Positions 36,520-49,600 of a DNA stretch of 64,000 bases are shown here, piece after piece. Under the pieces are notes generated by a model that was given only the letters and a program-made list of their open reading frames with translations, made no database searches and was not told the origin of the DNA. A program made the translations under genes and the position numbers. This stretch comes from Chamaea fasciata (taxonomy: Eukaryota > Chordata > Aves > Passeriformes > Sylviidae), in NCBI GenBank assembly GCA_029207755.1, contig JARCOQ010000004.1, positions 38,514,685 through 38,578,684 of the forward strand. Reading direction: 5' to 3'. How positions within the stretch are numbered: position 1 is the stretch's first letter; each line of letters opens with the position of its first letter.

Positions 36520-36933
36520 TTCCAATGTTGAATTAGCAAACAAATCCCAGGAGTTTGAAAATTCAAACTGACAAAATTTACATATGTTCTCCATGGAAGC
36601 TTGCCATTATACGACATCTCTGCTGTTCCATGAGAAAGAAAAACAGTGTTTTGGCTGATTTTAGGAAAAACAAGCTGGTCGAACTATTAGTGATAAACAG
36701 ATCATTAAACAATTTGGACTTTTGTGCATATATGTTTCTAGAGGTAAGGTAACTATTTGCATATATCAAGTGCAATGACTGTACCAGGGCACATAATATC
36801 AGCCAGTAGACTGCTTATTAATGTTGCATAGTAAATTATAATTTTAGACACATAATAGGATTTCTGTACTTTGAGAGAAGAGAAAGTAAATAAACAGGAA
36901 ATTGGGAAGTTTAAACTATGGAGTTGTTAAAAA
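36520..36933. other. Unassigned AT-rich non-coding stretch
   Basis: No feature recognised between the GT tract and the LTR candidate. Confidence 0.5.
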
Positions 36934-37476
36934 TGATCACGAGCCAATTCAAAATCCAAAGATTTATTTAGCAATTTCAAAAATCAATTTCGAAAACACC
37001 ACGATAAATCAGGACAACATCGATCGAATGTTGGGTGGACCACCCAGCAGCAAACAATGGTGCTCTCAGGTATAGCCACACATTCAGGGTCTCATGGTAG
37101 GAACTTTATACCATTTTTCTGCCCTGAGGCAAAAACACGACTGCCGCAAAGAACACGAATTCACTCAAAACATGACATCATGCAAACAGTACAACTGCCG
37201 AAATGTCCTTCATCCCCGAGAGATGTTTTTGAAAGGATTTCCAAAAAAAAGAGTCTCTGAATTTTCTGTTGGGAGGCTTGATGAAATCATCTTCTAGTTT
37301 CCATCGAGATTGATATCAGATCCTTGAGTGGCTGTGAAGATGTGGCCCGCCCATGAATAATGAGCCATTTCCACGTTATCTCTTCAGTTATGTTGCAAAT
37401 ATCGTGGTGGCACCTCCAAGCTAAAAAAAGACTTTGGAATTCTTGGAGACGCCCTCAGACTGTCTCCAAGAATCCA
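36934..37476 (-). mobile_element. CpG-rich LTR candidate (solo), right end uncertain
   Basis: Read on the minus strand, a TATA box (complement of 37105-37110) is followed about 140 bases later by AATAAA (complement of 36963-36968) and then a short tail ending CTCGTGATCA at 36934: the R-U5 layout of a retroviral LTR. The block holds many CpG dinucleotides (for example ATCGATCGAAT, CACGACTGCCGC), unlike its CpG-poor surroundings, which argues for a fairly recent insertion. I could not find a matching target duplication. The right boundary is a guess, at CCA near 37476 just past a 12-bp inverted repeat. No internal retroviral sequence adjoins it. Confidence 0.55.
37439..37473. repeat. Inverted repeat, 12-bp arms and 11-nt loop
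   Basis: ATTCTTGGAGAC (37439-37450) pairs exactly with GTCTCCAAGAAT (37462-37473). It lies at the presumed outer (U3) edge of the LTR candidate. Confidence 0.85.
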
Positions 37477-39551
37477 GGTTTTTTTAATTCCAATGTATAA
37501 TTTTCCACATACAATTTTAATGCACGAATTTTATACAGTACATCTATTACAGAGCCTTTCATTCACAGAAGACTAGTGTGAATAGGATATATTAATATTT
37601 TCATTTCAGAGCCAGATTTGAGAAGTTGCTGTCAGAAAAAAGAGGGCTGGTAGTATTTTAAAAAGAAATATAAATAGAATTTTCTGTGGAAATGAGAAAT
37701 ACAAGAAAACAGATATGTTTTGGGGTTTTAGTATGCTAGGTCTGTAACAAAAGGAGTTAGTTCTACCTGTTTTCCTTAATCTCTGGCTTCCTGCCCATTT
37801 TTCCTGGTTCCAGTTCCAATGAGTTTGGTCACTTACCCTACACAACGTTTCTCATTAACAGGGGTGTTTAACCCAGTCATCATCACCGCTACTGAATAAT
37901 ACCTGCAGGGTCATATTTTAGGCCATGGTTAATTGCTTAACGTATTATTCAATGTGTCTGCTGTAAGCAGGAAGTAGGAGAAGACAAATGCTGAAGAACA
38001 GCGCTGACTATTTGGGAAGTGAGGTGCTACCATCGTTAGTTTTGTCTTTACATGTGGTACATCTCTTAATGGTTCTAAATGAACTGTGAATTTTGACACA
38101 AAGAAAACTATTATGGAGTTGTGGCTTCACATCCCTTTGTTTTGCTTACTGACAATAAATTTCTTCTTACATCCAGGAAGCAGTAAGGGATCACAGTTAG
38201 AATCTGTGATTCTAACAGACTAACACTGTTGAAGTCAGTTTTCCTGTAAATGACTGCAGTACTCTCAAAAGCCTTTTCCATTTTACAGTACTGGGGGAAA
38301 GCAAGAGGGAAATGTTGTCTTCATGTACATTCTCCAAAGACAGATGAGGACACATGATTAGTAGTTTCCATGTCAGCTGCTTGGTGTGCAGATTTGCCAT
38401 GCTCAGGCATGCAGAATAGGGTCCCTTGCCCAAGGAAAGAGTTAGAAATGGGGTTTAATGAGGAGACAAAGCAGACCACACTGATTAGGTACAGTCCACG
38501 CCAGATAAGTGTCCTGACCACGCCTGTTTGCACTTGAATGGTCCATTTCACCTCTCCCTTTTTTTTTTCTGCCTGTACTGCATGCTCTTTTGGCTCTCCA
38601 CCATGCTTATTTCCCCTCCGTCCAACAAGATCCCTCCAGGTTCTTCTGCTGAACATCCCATGATAAATCTTAATGAGTCCAGAACATTCTTCCCAATGTG
38701 ATGTGCCATGGCTCTGTTGTACACAGCCCCACAACCCCTGTGAGGATGCAGGGACAATGGATCTGAGGATGTTGGTGGGGCAGGTTGCTCTCCTGCTCTC
38801 ACTTGAGGAGCCCAATCAGGAGGGTCACTATGGAGCCCCACCTGGTTTCCCCTTGTCTTCTTTTTGTTTGTGGAGAACTGCTACAGAAACAAAACCTGGA
38901 TTCTTTAGAAAAAATCCATTTCATTGAAAACCCAGGTAAATAATGGACTACTAGCATGCAAGGTGCTCTAAAAATATGTGAGAACTAGGGCTTGAGGGAG
39001 AGTGGGATGTGATTTTTGCTACTGCAAGGTCTGACTCCTGCTTAGGGACCACCTGCAGCCAATTTGCCATCCAAGACTGTCCTGAAACAGAGACCCCCCA
39101 ATCTAATGAGACATCATTCTGAGAAATTTTCTCAGAGAAGTTCTCCAGTAAGGTCCAGTAAGTAAGTGTTGGCAAATCTCACAAAAATTCTACACTGCCA
39201 TTGTGACTGTTACGTTTTCAAGAAAATTTAGTGAAATGACTGAATTGAATATGATAGTGATTTTGATTTTCAGTTGTCAAATGAATATTTCGTTTGATAA
39301 CCATCAGATCTAAGAAAGCTCTGTTATCATTATTCCATGAAAATTTTTATTTCTACTTTTATATATTTACCCTGACTGAAAGTGCGACTCCCTGCTTTCC
39401 AAAAGTGCATGTTACTTATAGGAAGGTACTTACAGGAAAGTACAGTAGTAGTACCAACAAGAGTACTCAAAAAGTCCTGAAAATTCTGCAGTAGTAGTAG
39501 TAGGGCAGTTTTAGGCTAAACGTTAGCAGGGCATTACTGTGTGGATTCAGA
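37477..39551. other. Unassigned stretch with a GC-richer part at 38430-38880
   Basis: The GC-richer part is open on the minus strand in two overlapping frames (38321-38815, 164 codons; 38548-38841, 97 codons). The longer is basic in the middle (Lys/Arg-rich near residues 58-90). Neither matches a family I know. It may be an old retroelement or processed fragment, or simply GC-driven openness. Confidence 0.4.
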
Positions 39552-39735
39552 GGGATTGGCAAAATTTGCCCAGAGAAACTGTGAATGCCCCATCACTGGA
39601 GAAGTGTTCAAGGCCAGGTTGGATGGGGCTATGGGAAGCCTGGTCTTAGAGGAAGGTGTGCCTGCACTTGACAGGGAGGTTGGAGCTAGAGGATCTCCAA
39701 GATTCCTCACAACCCAAACCTTTCTGTCATTCTAC
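39552..39735 (+). mobile_element. CR1 LINE 3' end
   Basis: Plus-strand CR1 3' region: TTGCCCAGAGAAACTGTGAA, CCCCATCACTGGAGAAGTG, TTCAAGGCCAGGTTGGATGG, GCCTGGTCTTAGAGGAAGGT, then CCCAAACCTTTCTGTCATTC at the 3' terminus. About 180 bp, strongly 5' truncated. The terminal octamer repeat is reduced to ATTCTAC. Confidence 0.93.
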
Positions 39736-42700
39736 ACTATAACACAATATGCTACCATAATATTGTAAAAATTACATTTCCTAGATTATGTAAGTATTGG
39801 TGAAAGTATTTTCACAGTGCTTCTCAGCCACAGGACTTTTGTTTTATTAGTTCTTATTCTTAATCCCTTGTCTCTTGGGGATTAAAAAAAAAGGAGGGAT
39901 TTCATTTTATTAATGATTTGCAGATTGGGTAACTGGGGCAACATCCAGGAAGAACTAAGTAAGATTATTCGGGAATTTGTTGGCAGAGCAGCAGTTTCAA
40001 CCTTCAGTCATCCCTCTGAAGGTTCAGCCATGCTGCAATTTAGACACAATGACAGAAGCATCCAGAATTTTCTTTTGCCAGAAACACAGTTAATGTAACA
40101 AGGTTTAAGTCGAGAGTGACATCCAGTGGTCAGACCCATTTTATTTCCAACTTTTCAATCCTCTGGGCAAGCAGCAGTAATCTAGGTATAGACTAGACTA
40201 ATTTAGCCTTTTTTTTTTTCCCTCAGCATCTTCTGTGGAAAAACAGATCTTGAAAAATGTGTGTTGCTCAAAAAACTGTTCAGTGTCTATGAAATCATTT
40301 TGGCATCAGGACAGCTTTGAAATTCCTTGGTTGCAATTATTGCTTTATGTCTTTGCTGATTATAATTTATAGATTGTATTTCTGGATTGATCATCAAAGC
40401 CTCACAGGGCTAAGATCCTTTTACTGGCTGACTCAGACCTGCTGAAAGCTTGCAGAATGAGATGTGTAAGCGTGTGTCTGCGCACGTCTTTATGTGCGTA
40501 TTCAAGTAGTGGTCTTTGATGCTTTGCTCTTTCCATTTTATTATTAGACACTTTAGGAGAAAAATTCCCCTAAGAGATACTGAAACACGTGACCACATTG
40601 GTCCACAATAAATCCACTCTGCTGTGAGCATAGTGTCTAAACTCTTTGAGGAATGTCTCATGGAATGGCCACCCATAGAGTAGAGATGCAGTTCTGTCAA
40701 ACAGGCTATTTATTCCTTTAACTGTCATTAAATACTACTTTCTTTTAATCAGATCTAGTCGTTGCCATGTGTGTCTCCAAACACCACAGTGGTTTTACCC
40801 TTATCAAAATAAGCAAATCTCCACAGATCATATACATAACAAAACCTGCTTATCAATTAATGTTAAAATCAGACAAAGTGATGACAACAGGGGAATAGAG
40901 GAGGAACAGAACTTACAATAAATGCTGTGTTACCCATGGATAATAACCTTGTATCTCTTGGGAGTAAACTGATGGCTGAAAATGTACGTGGGAAGAGAGG
41001 AAGCTCTTATAGAAGTGAAAAATAGGAACTCTGGTGTGTTTAGAACAAGAGAAGAGCTGACATTATCTCTCTCAAACAAAGATCACCAATCTGTGTATTC
41101 TCAATATGACAGTTACATTTCATACCTTTTTATTCTTTGTCCCACAGCTGACAATTAATGTGTAAATTACTGCCTGTTACCAGGCTGACCCTACGAACTC
41201 ACCTGATATGTATTCCTGTTAAAGAAACTATTTGTCAAGTTTATAATCCAGTTTATATCTAATCAATTAATATGGGGTCATTCAATTAACTAGGTCTGGA
41301 CTAAAAGACAACTGAGTCAAATTACTTAAATAAGCTATTTTATTTTAGCAACTGATCTGGAATGAAATTACATTTTAGATTTCATTGACAGATGAATTAA
41401 AAAAACAAGGGATTTATCTGTTTGAGATATTATTTTCCTAAAAAACTACTGTTTTAATTAGATATATAGAAAAGCATTCTTCTAGGCAAGACTGGCAGAT
41501 GAATAGAAGAAATTTAATTTTTACTGTAGCGGTGAAGTCAAACATCATACAAACAGAATTCTAAGCTCGGACATCCGTGTTACTAGTGTATCTAAATTCA
41601 TATTCATAGTGTACAGTTAATGTATTTGTTTAGTTTATTTTTGTTTCTAATAGTTCTTATATTTCTTATAGTTCTATGGAGATTGTCACCTCCCCCCCAC
41701 CCCACCCCCACCCCAACTCAATTCTAAGGAAATTATTTTTGGTTATCTTCAGAACAGCTGGAGGGTCATTTTGTTTTCCTGTTTTGGGTGAGCTGCCTTT
41801 TTGGCAAGGCAAGCAATGGCTCTTCCAAAAGAATTTTGAATATAAAATTTGTGTGTCTGTTGGTTTATTATCTTTTGGACCAGTAAAATGATCCACAATA
41901 GTTATAACAAAAATTATTGCCTTGTGTATGGTGCATTAAAATAATAGGTCCATATTTCTCAGCACACTTTACCAGTTATTTCCTTTTACGTGTATGCCTA
42001 GAAAAATCAGTGCCCTTATTTTTGGAGGGAGTTAATGCCCTCAAGAAGGTATAAAAAACAATTTTAGTCTGCTGTTTTTGTCATACAGAAAATTAAAAAA
42101 CATCACATGGTAAGCACTGATTATTATTTCTGACTGCAAGCCCAATCTAATCTTCCAGACTAAAATTTTTTCTCATTGCATTTTGTGGTAAAATAGTCAT
42201 GTTTCATTTAAGGCAGTAATAATGTAAGCCTAGTAGTTGCCATGACAGAAATGTAGTGTTGCATGCAATATTCTGTGTTCATAGAGAACCTTTTATCCTG
42301 AAAAATGTCAGTGTGTTTTCCAAACTAAGTAGGTACTAAGGCTGTATTCATCACACGAGGGGGAAAATAACCATCATCTGTCATTACTAGCACAAATCAA
42401 AAGTCACTACAGCTGCGCAAAACATGTAGGGTCTTATCACTGAGGGTGATGACACAAAATTACATTGTATGGCATGGTGCATAACCAAGGAAGTGATATT
42501 TGACTTAGGAGTGCTAAGTAAATAAAATGTGAATAAATAAAGTTTAAAAATATAATAGATATTTTTAACATTTGGTATGAGTAGACGTAGGATTTCATGG
42601 TGACGCTAATAATTCCACGATTAAGGTAAGAAAGGATGTTAGTTCTGCACAATGTGAACCAACATTCTTTGGACTGAATATTATACATTGAAAAACAGTG

Positions 42701-43565
42701 GGATATATTGAAAGTCTCCCTTTCTAGAACTGCAATTGTCTTTCACAATCAATTGAAGGGGCTTAAAAATTCTAGCTGAAATACAGGTAAATAGTTGCAC
42801 TGGTGAGTAAGTTGTTATTGTTTTCAATGCAAAAAATAGCAGTCCAGGTAAAGCTTGAATTTAAAGATATCCCTTACTTCACTTGGTATGTGCAAAGTAC
42901 AGAAGGCAAAGTGTAACTGCATGGATGTGCAAAGTTTCCCTTTGTGGAGCTGAAACTCCTCAGGTTCCACATGCTTGCTTTTCCTTTAAGCCTCAAAAGG
43001 AATAAACATCCCCCTCCCTTTTAGATTGTTCACTCCCTCACTAGGTCCATCTTTGCCTGCCTGAAGTCCTCATGTAATAGCCTCCTCCAGCACATTTCTA
43101 GTACAGTTAACTTTATAGTTGATTTTACTTCTCCAGTGACTTTCTAATCTCGCTTCAGCTTCCATAACCACACTCCAGTGGCTTCACAGAGATAGCCGTG
43201 ATACTGTTTCCTTTTCTTCATTAGTCATCTGAAGTGGTTTGGGTTGTGTTAGTGTGAGTGTAGCATGTGGAGATGCTGGTTTCTTAAGGCTCAAATCATT
43301 TAAGTCATGAGCTTATATAAAAGTGGGGGAGAAATAAAGGGACAATTTTGTGTTGGATTAGCTTAAATTGTAGAACCAATAGCCTCCTGCATAATATTTA
43401 GAAACTGTAAGGATGAGATCTTTCAATGGACTTCAGTGGTAACTGCTAGTCTGCTCTATACATTCATATTTGCATGCATTTCATGGTGCAGTAGGGATTT
43501 AAGATGGAGAGAGAGAATAATCACTCATTTATTAGGACCATAATGAAATATTGTTATCATGTAGC
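39736..43565. other. Unassigned AT-rich non-coding stretch
   Basis: No gene recognised. It contains a 25-bp C-rich tract at 41691-41715 (runs of four to seven C separated by single A), which makes frames on both strands look open there. Confidence 0.5.
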
Positions 43566-44638
43566 TGTATTAGGTTTGGATGGCAAGATTTTTGCAGCAG
43601 GGCAGCCAGTGGGGTGGCTGCTATAAGAGGGTGCTGGAAGCTTTCCCCATGTGCCCTAGAGTGCCAGCTGGCTCCAAGACAGACCCATTGCTGGCTAAGG
43701 CAGAGCCCATCAGCAGCAGTGGTAGCACCTCTGGGATAATGTATTTAGGGAGAAAAAATATGTCACTGCAACAGCAGCCAGAAGAGAGGAATGAGAATAC
43801 AGGAGGGAAAAAACCCAGGTCAGTGGAGAAGGACAGACAGATATTTGCCTGCAGCCCGAAGGGCAGACCATGGTGAGGCAGCTGTGCCTCTGCAGCCTTG
43901 GAGGTCCATGGTGAAGTCCATTTCCAACTGTAGCCATGGAGGACCTGACACTGGAGCAGCAGGGTGCCTCAGGAAGGCTGTGATCTTGTGGGAGGCCCAT
44001 GCTGGAGTAGGCTCCTGTCAGGAATTGTGGTCCTGCAGAGAGAGAAGCAGGTTCTCTGGTGGGACCTGTGACCCCATGGGAGACCCTTGCTGAAGCAGGT
44101 TGTGCCTGAAGGACTGACCCCATGGGAGGGGACCCACACTGGGGCAGTTTGAGAGAAACTTCAGCCCATAGGAAGGACTCCCATTTGAGAAGTTCATGGA
44201 GAACTGTGTCCTGTGGGGAGAGTCCCATTCTGGAGCAGGGGAGGAGTATGAGGAGTCCTCCCCCTGAGGAGGAAGCAGCAACAGACACATGATGAGGTGA
44301 CCACAGCCCTTTCCATATCTCTTTGTGCCAGTGGGGGCAGGAGGTGGAAATACTAGGAGTGAAATTTAGCCTGGGACGAAAGGGAGGGTGGGAGGAAGGT
44401 TGTTAAAGTTTTATTTTTAATTCTCATTATCCTACTCTGGTTTGAGTAAATATATTAAATTAATTTGCCCAAGCTGAGTCTGTTTTGCCGCAATGGTAAT
44501 TGGTGACTGATCTCTCCTGGTCCATGTCTTGTCCCATGAGCCTTTTGTTACATTTTTCCTCTCCTGCCCAGCTGAGGAGGAGATTGATAGAGTGGGTTTG
44601 GTGGGCACTTGGCTTCCAGCCAGGGCCAAACCATGATA
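43566..44638 (+). mobile_element. ~1.07-kb avian LTR (probably ERV-L type), better-preserved copy
   Basis: Begins TGTATTAGGTTTGGATGGC and ends CCAAACCATGATA. The 5' half is GC-rich, with a degenerate internal repeat of about 45-60 bp built on (CTGGAGCAG, CCCATGGGAG, GGACC) units between about 43900 and 44240. A TATA-like GTATTTAGG lies near 43741 and an ATTAAA near 44455. Frames on both strands through the repeat (such as 43710-44288, minus) are compositional. The end block (GTGGGCACTTGGCTTCCAGCC) aligns with the old copy at 12486-13396. I see no clean target duplication (GTAGC before, ATAAC after). From memory this is a common bird LTR; I do not assert its library name. Confidence 0.82.
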
Positions 44639-46553
44639 ATAACAAAAAAGGAAAACAGAGCATGTTTCTGACACATTCTTTGTATAATATTGCTGAAGGC
44701 CCTGGATAGATGCCTACTCTTCTCCCAAGGAGAAGTTATTTATATCTGGGCTTATATTAGACAGCTGAAGGAAAGAAAGCAAATCAGTGCATTTGCTAAC
44801 TAGTTCCTTCATACAGATTAAAAGGAATTAAATACTGAGTTAAATTAGTTGTTAAATAAAAAGAGATTGTTCCATTCTGAAATAGTTTATTAGGGTTAAT
44901 ATTACTTTCAAAAAATCAGAAGTGTGGTCTGGAGTTCTCTTAATGACCCTATCCCTCAAATATATATATGCTACTCACAAGAAACCTTACATTCTAGTAA
45001 TTTCATGTCAGATTAAGGATGAAGACAGAGAAGAGGCATAATCAAAGGCTGTAGTTCGTGTGGCCTAGAGAATGGATGGGAGACAGTGCATAGCTTTTGT
45101 TCCACTCATTAATTTGATGTAATCAGTTACTACAAATTAAAAAATAAATCACTAGAATAGCATCTTACATCTAAAATGAGTTATTCAATGTGGGGAGTGT
45201 GCAGCCACCATTTTAAAAAATGATCAAATTTTAAGGACAGTCCTACCACATTTGTCAATAAACTTCCAGCACTTCTGCTGTAAAATTATTTCCTTTCATC
45301 AATAATATTTCTACTGAACATCTCTGAGTAGCATCAAGAGGGTATGCAGTGCGTAATAAAAATGAAAATTAAGATAAATGATTTGTACTGCAAAGAAGAT
45401 TAGTGTGGTGATATTGCAGGTGTTCGAAGTGTTGTGTTGCATATACAGATAAATAAATTACCTCTCTTCCTTCTGGTTTACTCATTTTAGATCCACCTGA
45501 GATAACAGCGTATTATTTGCTTTGGTGTTATTACACTGATCTCATTGTGACTGCTGTTGTTTACCGGTTTTATTTTGGCTCTAGAGGAAGTAATGGATAT
45601 TAGCATAGAAAATGCTTTCTCTGGACATAGATATCTCATCAGTTAATACAGGTGTGAATCCTTTGAAGTAGATCTGATCCTGCTTTCGAATCAGTTTTAC
45701 CCTTCTTTATCACCATGAGTAGGCAGTCTCCCGAGGTCCCTGAAACCTGGTGATAATGACAGTGTTAAAACAAGAACACACCCTGCAGTGATTACAGCAC
45801 TGCTGGCTGCTGCTTTGCCCCTTTGTGGCCAGGCTCACCTCATCCCTTCATGCAAGCACAAGACCTCTTTGATGTATCTCTTCCGTATTTGTTACCCATC
45901 AATGCACAAATGTGCAGCTACTGAAGCTAGATGCAAATGAGTACTGAGATGTTTATTGTTACTGAAAACGAAAGCAGAGAGTGCACAATGAAGTTAAATA
46001 GATTAGTTCGGTCATGGAGAAATAAACATTGCATTCAAAGCCAGATTTTGTCTTTGTCTTTTTAAATAGTTATTAAGATACCTGTGTAGCAATTTTGAGT
46101 AAAGTAAGTTGGGATTTTGCTAGTTTTATTTAAAAAATATTTTCATTCAAACTTGCAGATAGTGATCATGTTTTAATGGTGGAATTATTTCATATTTCCT
46201 TCATTCTATTTTCTTCGAATTTCACTCAAGACATTCTTTTCCAAAATTTCTTCTATGGAATAAAAAAAAAAAAAAAGAATATGTACATTTTAAATTGACT
46301 TTAGGACCCTGAAATACAGTCACACAGGCCATGGTACCACCTGGTACTGCTGAAACAGAATCCACAGCACATGAGTCGTGCTGTTGAACCTAGATCCCGT
46401 CAAATTTAAATGTTTTATTTGGCAAAGTTTTCAGATTCTTTAGGCTATTTTATGCATAAATTCTTGTATTAGGGTTGTTTGCCCACTGTATCAGAATTCA
46501 CTGATGGTGCTGAATTTCTGATGCACATTTCTTGTGCTGCCAAAAGCTCTGAA
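44639..46553. other. Unassigned AT-rich non-coding stretch
   Basis: No gene or repeat recognised, apart from a 14-base A run at 46262-46275. Confidence 0.5.
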
Positions 46554-46605
46554 GTCCCTCCCTCTCTCTTCCTCCCTCCCTCCCTCCCTCCCTCCCTCCC
46601 TCCCT
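46554..46605. repeat. (TCCC)n microsatellite
   Basis: About 35 bp of perfect CCTC/TCCC units preceded by an imperfect CT-rich lead-in. This is a pure pyrimidine tract and so able to form triplex DNA in principle. Confidence 0.95.
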
Positions 46606-49600
46606 GTGTATTTCTGGATTGCAGAGGCATTTTGAAGGTGTGTGTGTCAATGGCTCTTTATAAATCCATGTTTTATGACTTTCATTACTTCATGAAGTCT
46701 GAAGGAAACAATCTTTTCCAAAAAAGATGTGATGCATTTGGGAGGTATCTTCTTCCTAACAGTGCACTTTGTTTAGCACACACCATATTGGTACATACAG
46801 GTGTTCTCAAAAATGTACAGTGCTAGGCAGAAAGACTACATGTGAAGAAACAAATAAAAATGGGAGTGAGGCTATTCACTCACCTGGCCAGCAGTTCAGT
46901 CTCTGTGGTTTGACTGTTATTTTCTTCTGAACTCTTCTTCCTTAATCAAAAGGGACACTGTGAGAAGTGAATGATCCTCCTTCAAAAAAGCCCTTTACTT
47001 TTTCTTTGCTTATTCTTAGCTATTTCAGAGATCAGAATTAATTATTGCCAGATGGTAAGGCTTTTAGGAGCAATACAAGTCCAAGCCTCTTTTACACTTC
47101 CATTAAGTATTTTGGTATGAATACATCCCAATTAAGGGACTGGTCACTGTGGTCAGTCCCACAGTTTACAAGGTGTTGTTATAACTGCTCAGGTGAAATA
47201 GGCAAAAAAGCCTAAGCAATAAGATTATACGAAAAACTGAGTTAGAGCTAAGAAACAGAACACAGATCAGCAGTCACAGTAAGTTGGAGGAGAAAATGAG
47301 ATATTTGTACAGAGACCCCTTGGGCAGAGTCAGAACCAGCATCAAGGTCTCTTGATTTCTGTAACACTTCGCTAATTGACTTTGGATATCTGCAGGAAGT
47401 ACATTCTGTGTGAGAATGATAAGCAGCAGCAGTTACAAAAGGAAAAGATATTAGAAGTAGGACAACTATAATTTTTTTTTCTTTATAGATCCCTCAAGCT
47501 TGCAATAGACAGCAGTTTAAAGGGTCCGTCAGGAGTATCTTCGAGAGCGGTGTGGTTTAGATAATTTTGCTTAAAGACATTCATGGTTTCTTTCATTAAA
47601 TTATAATTTTATTAATCTTTTAACTCATCCATCTTTAATTATTTCCTTTAACGTACTGTATCAAAGTAGTGTACAGTTTAAATAATACTAGCTGAAGGAG
47701 ATTTTTACACTTGCAGTGAAATTATTAATTCTTAATTTCTTTTATGAGAAATAGGAAATTACCATCTCATTGCATCTAAACAATTTTCACAATCATGTTT
47801 TTGGGGTTTATCTTTTTTCCCTCTCTCCCCTTTATTTGGGGGAACTATCTTGTCTCCTCTACTAGGCAGTACTATAAAAATATTTCATACCTTTGTTGTA
47901 ATTCCCTATTTTTTTATTATTATAGTATATATTTCTTAAAATTTACTGATTAGAGCTATATAACCTTTTTTACATTTTGCACTCAGATTCTTTCCCAATC
48001 ACTTGTAAGGTTCTGTTTGACTTGCTGATCATACTTGTTTTCTGGAAAGACTGAGTCAGAGGCCATACTTGTGCACGAAGTGTCTATTCCCTCGATGCCT
48101 TCAGGAACTGTGAGTTCAAAATAATTCTGTGTGGTGTAGCATCTCATTTCCAGGTCATTTCACAGTAGGTTTTGCAGTGCCTGTAACCTTTCCCATATTG
48201 TGGGGTCTTCTTAGTACCTCAACACTGGTGGATGTGGACTCCCTTCCAATACATGATGGCTTCACAGCAGTCTCCCCACAATATTCCTAGACACTGTCTG
48301 CTCACCCACCTGCTCATTGAATATGTCACAGAACTCTACCATGTTTTTGAGCCATTTTTATCTGCTGTGTTGACTACTCTCCAACAGGGTGTCTTCATCC
48401 TTCTGCTGTCTGTATTTCACCATTATACTTTCCACCAGTTGAATTGGTACAGATCACAGACACACCAGCCTTGACTTTTCATGTGCTTGCCAGGCATGAT
48501 TTTGGAATATTCTGTTGTTAGCAGTGGGCCAGGTTTTTCCGCTCTGATCAGTCTGTTGGAGAGGCTGAGGGTACCAGTTCATCATATATAGGAAATGCAA
48601 TCAGATAGATATGATATATGCAAGGTGTTTGTTTTACTAGAGTAATACTTGGTGATTTATTTCCTTTGGCTTTATTAGTTGTCAGTGTTGTTTCATGAAT
48701 TATGGTTGCATCAAATGCCACAGTAGCCAACAACTCACAGTCTACATCTGCCTCTCAATATGACGCATGAATGTTTCATATTAAAAAAAATCATAAATTC
48801 AAATTAGAATTTTCTCTGTTTATTTAGTATCAGCAGTGTTTTACATCAAAACCTTTGTCTTATGAGCAGACAAGAGATAACATAAAGATAAAAGCATTTC
48901 CAGAAGGTTGGGATGCAATTTTTTAATGAAGGAAGCAGCAGTATGCATGTTACATGGGATCGTCTTTAAATATCGCCATAACAAAGTTCAAGGGTTTTGC
49001 AGAGATTCAGTTAATCTTTCTTAAATAATTTTGCAACTCTAGGTGTTTGATAACACCTACGGCATGTCAAATGCTTACTGTAAATGCACAACCATTTTTC
49101 AGCTGTAGATACTGCAGATTTTAATGGCAGTTAGAAAAGTTGTCATGTACATTTCTTCAAAACTCTGATTAATATTTTATTTTCATGGATTTTGTTTTCT
49201 ACATTTGTGTATTTGACACATACTCATAGCTAGTACACAAAGTGAGTGGCTGCATCTGCTTCAGCTAATTTTAGCAGGAATAAAGCCAGGTTCTGAAATT
49301 CCAAGGGAGCATCTCTGATTTTAGGTAAAACCTGAAAACTTTATTCCTTATGGTTGTGGTGACAAGACTCTGAAGAATACTTGTCAAAAGACTATAGTCT
49401 TCTCAGTATCAGGACCCAGGTTTTTCTCAGAAAAAATTATGAACTTTCAATCTGCTGCAGTCAATACTTATGAATTACATAGTGGCCCCCTTAATTTGGT
49501 TAGTTAACAGGGGAATTTGAATTGTCTCCATGATATTTGACAATTAATTCTAGAAAATCTTTAAATAGTAGGAGGACTTGCAGAGAAGGAATTTACATGT

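Noticed and set aside
36168..36594. Frames of 79-122 codons rich in Phe/Gly/Val/Cys, or Thr/Lys/Pro on the other strand
   Set aside because: They translate the GT-rich low-complexity tract; residue bias is fully explained by the two-letter DNA.
43710..44288. 192-codon minus-strand frame, Ser/Pro/Leu-rich
   Set aside because: It lies wholly in the repeat array of the 1-kb LTR; other frames are open there too.
46554..46605. (TCCC)n tract considered as a promoter element
   Set aside because: A perfect tetranucleotide array with no adjacent gene; best read as a microsatellite.
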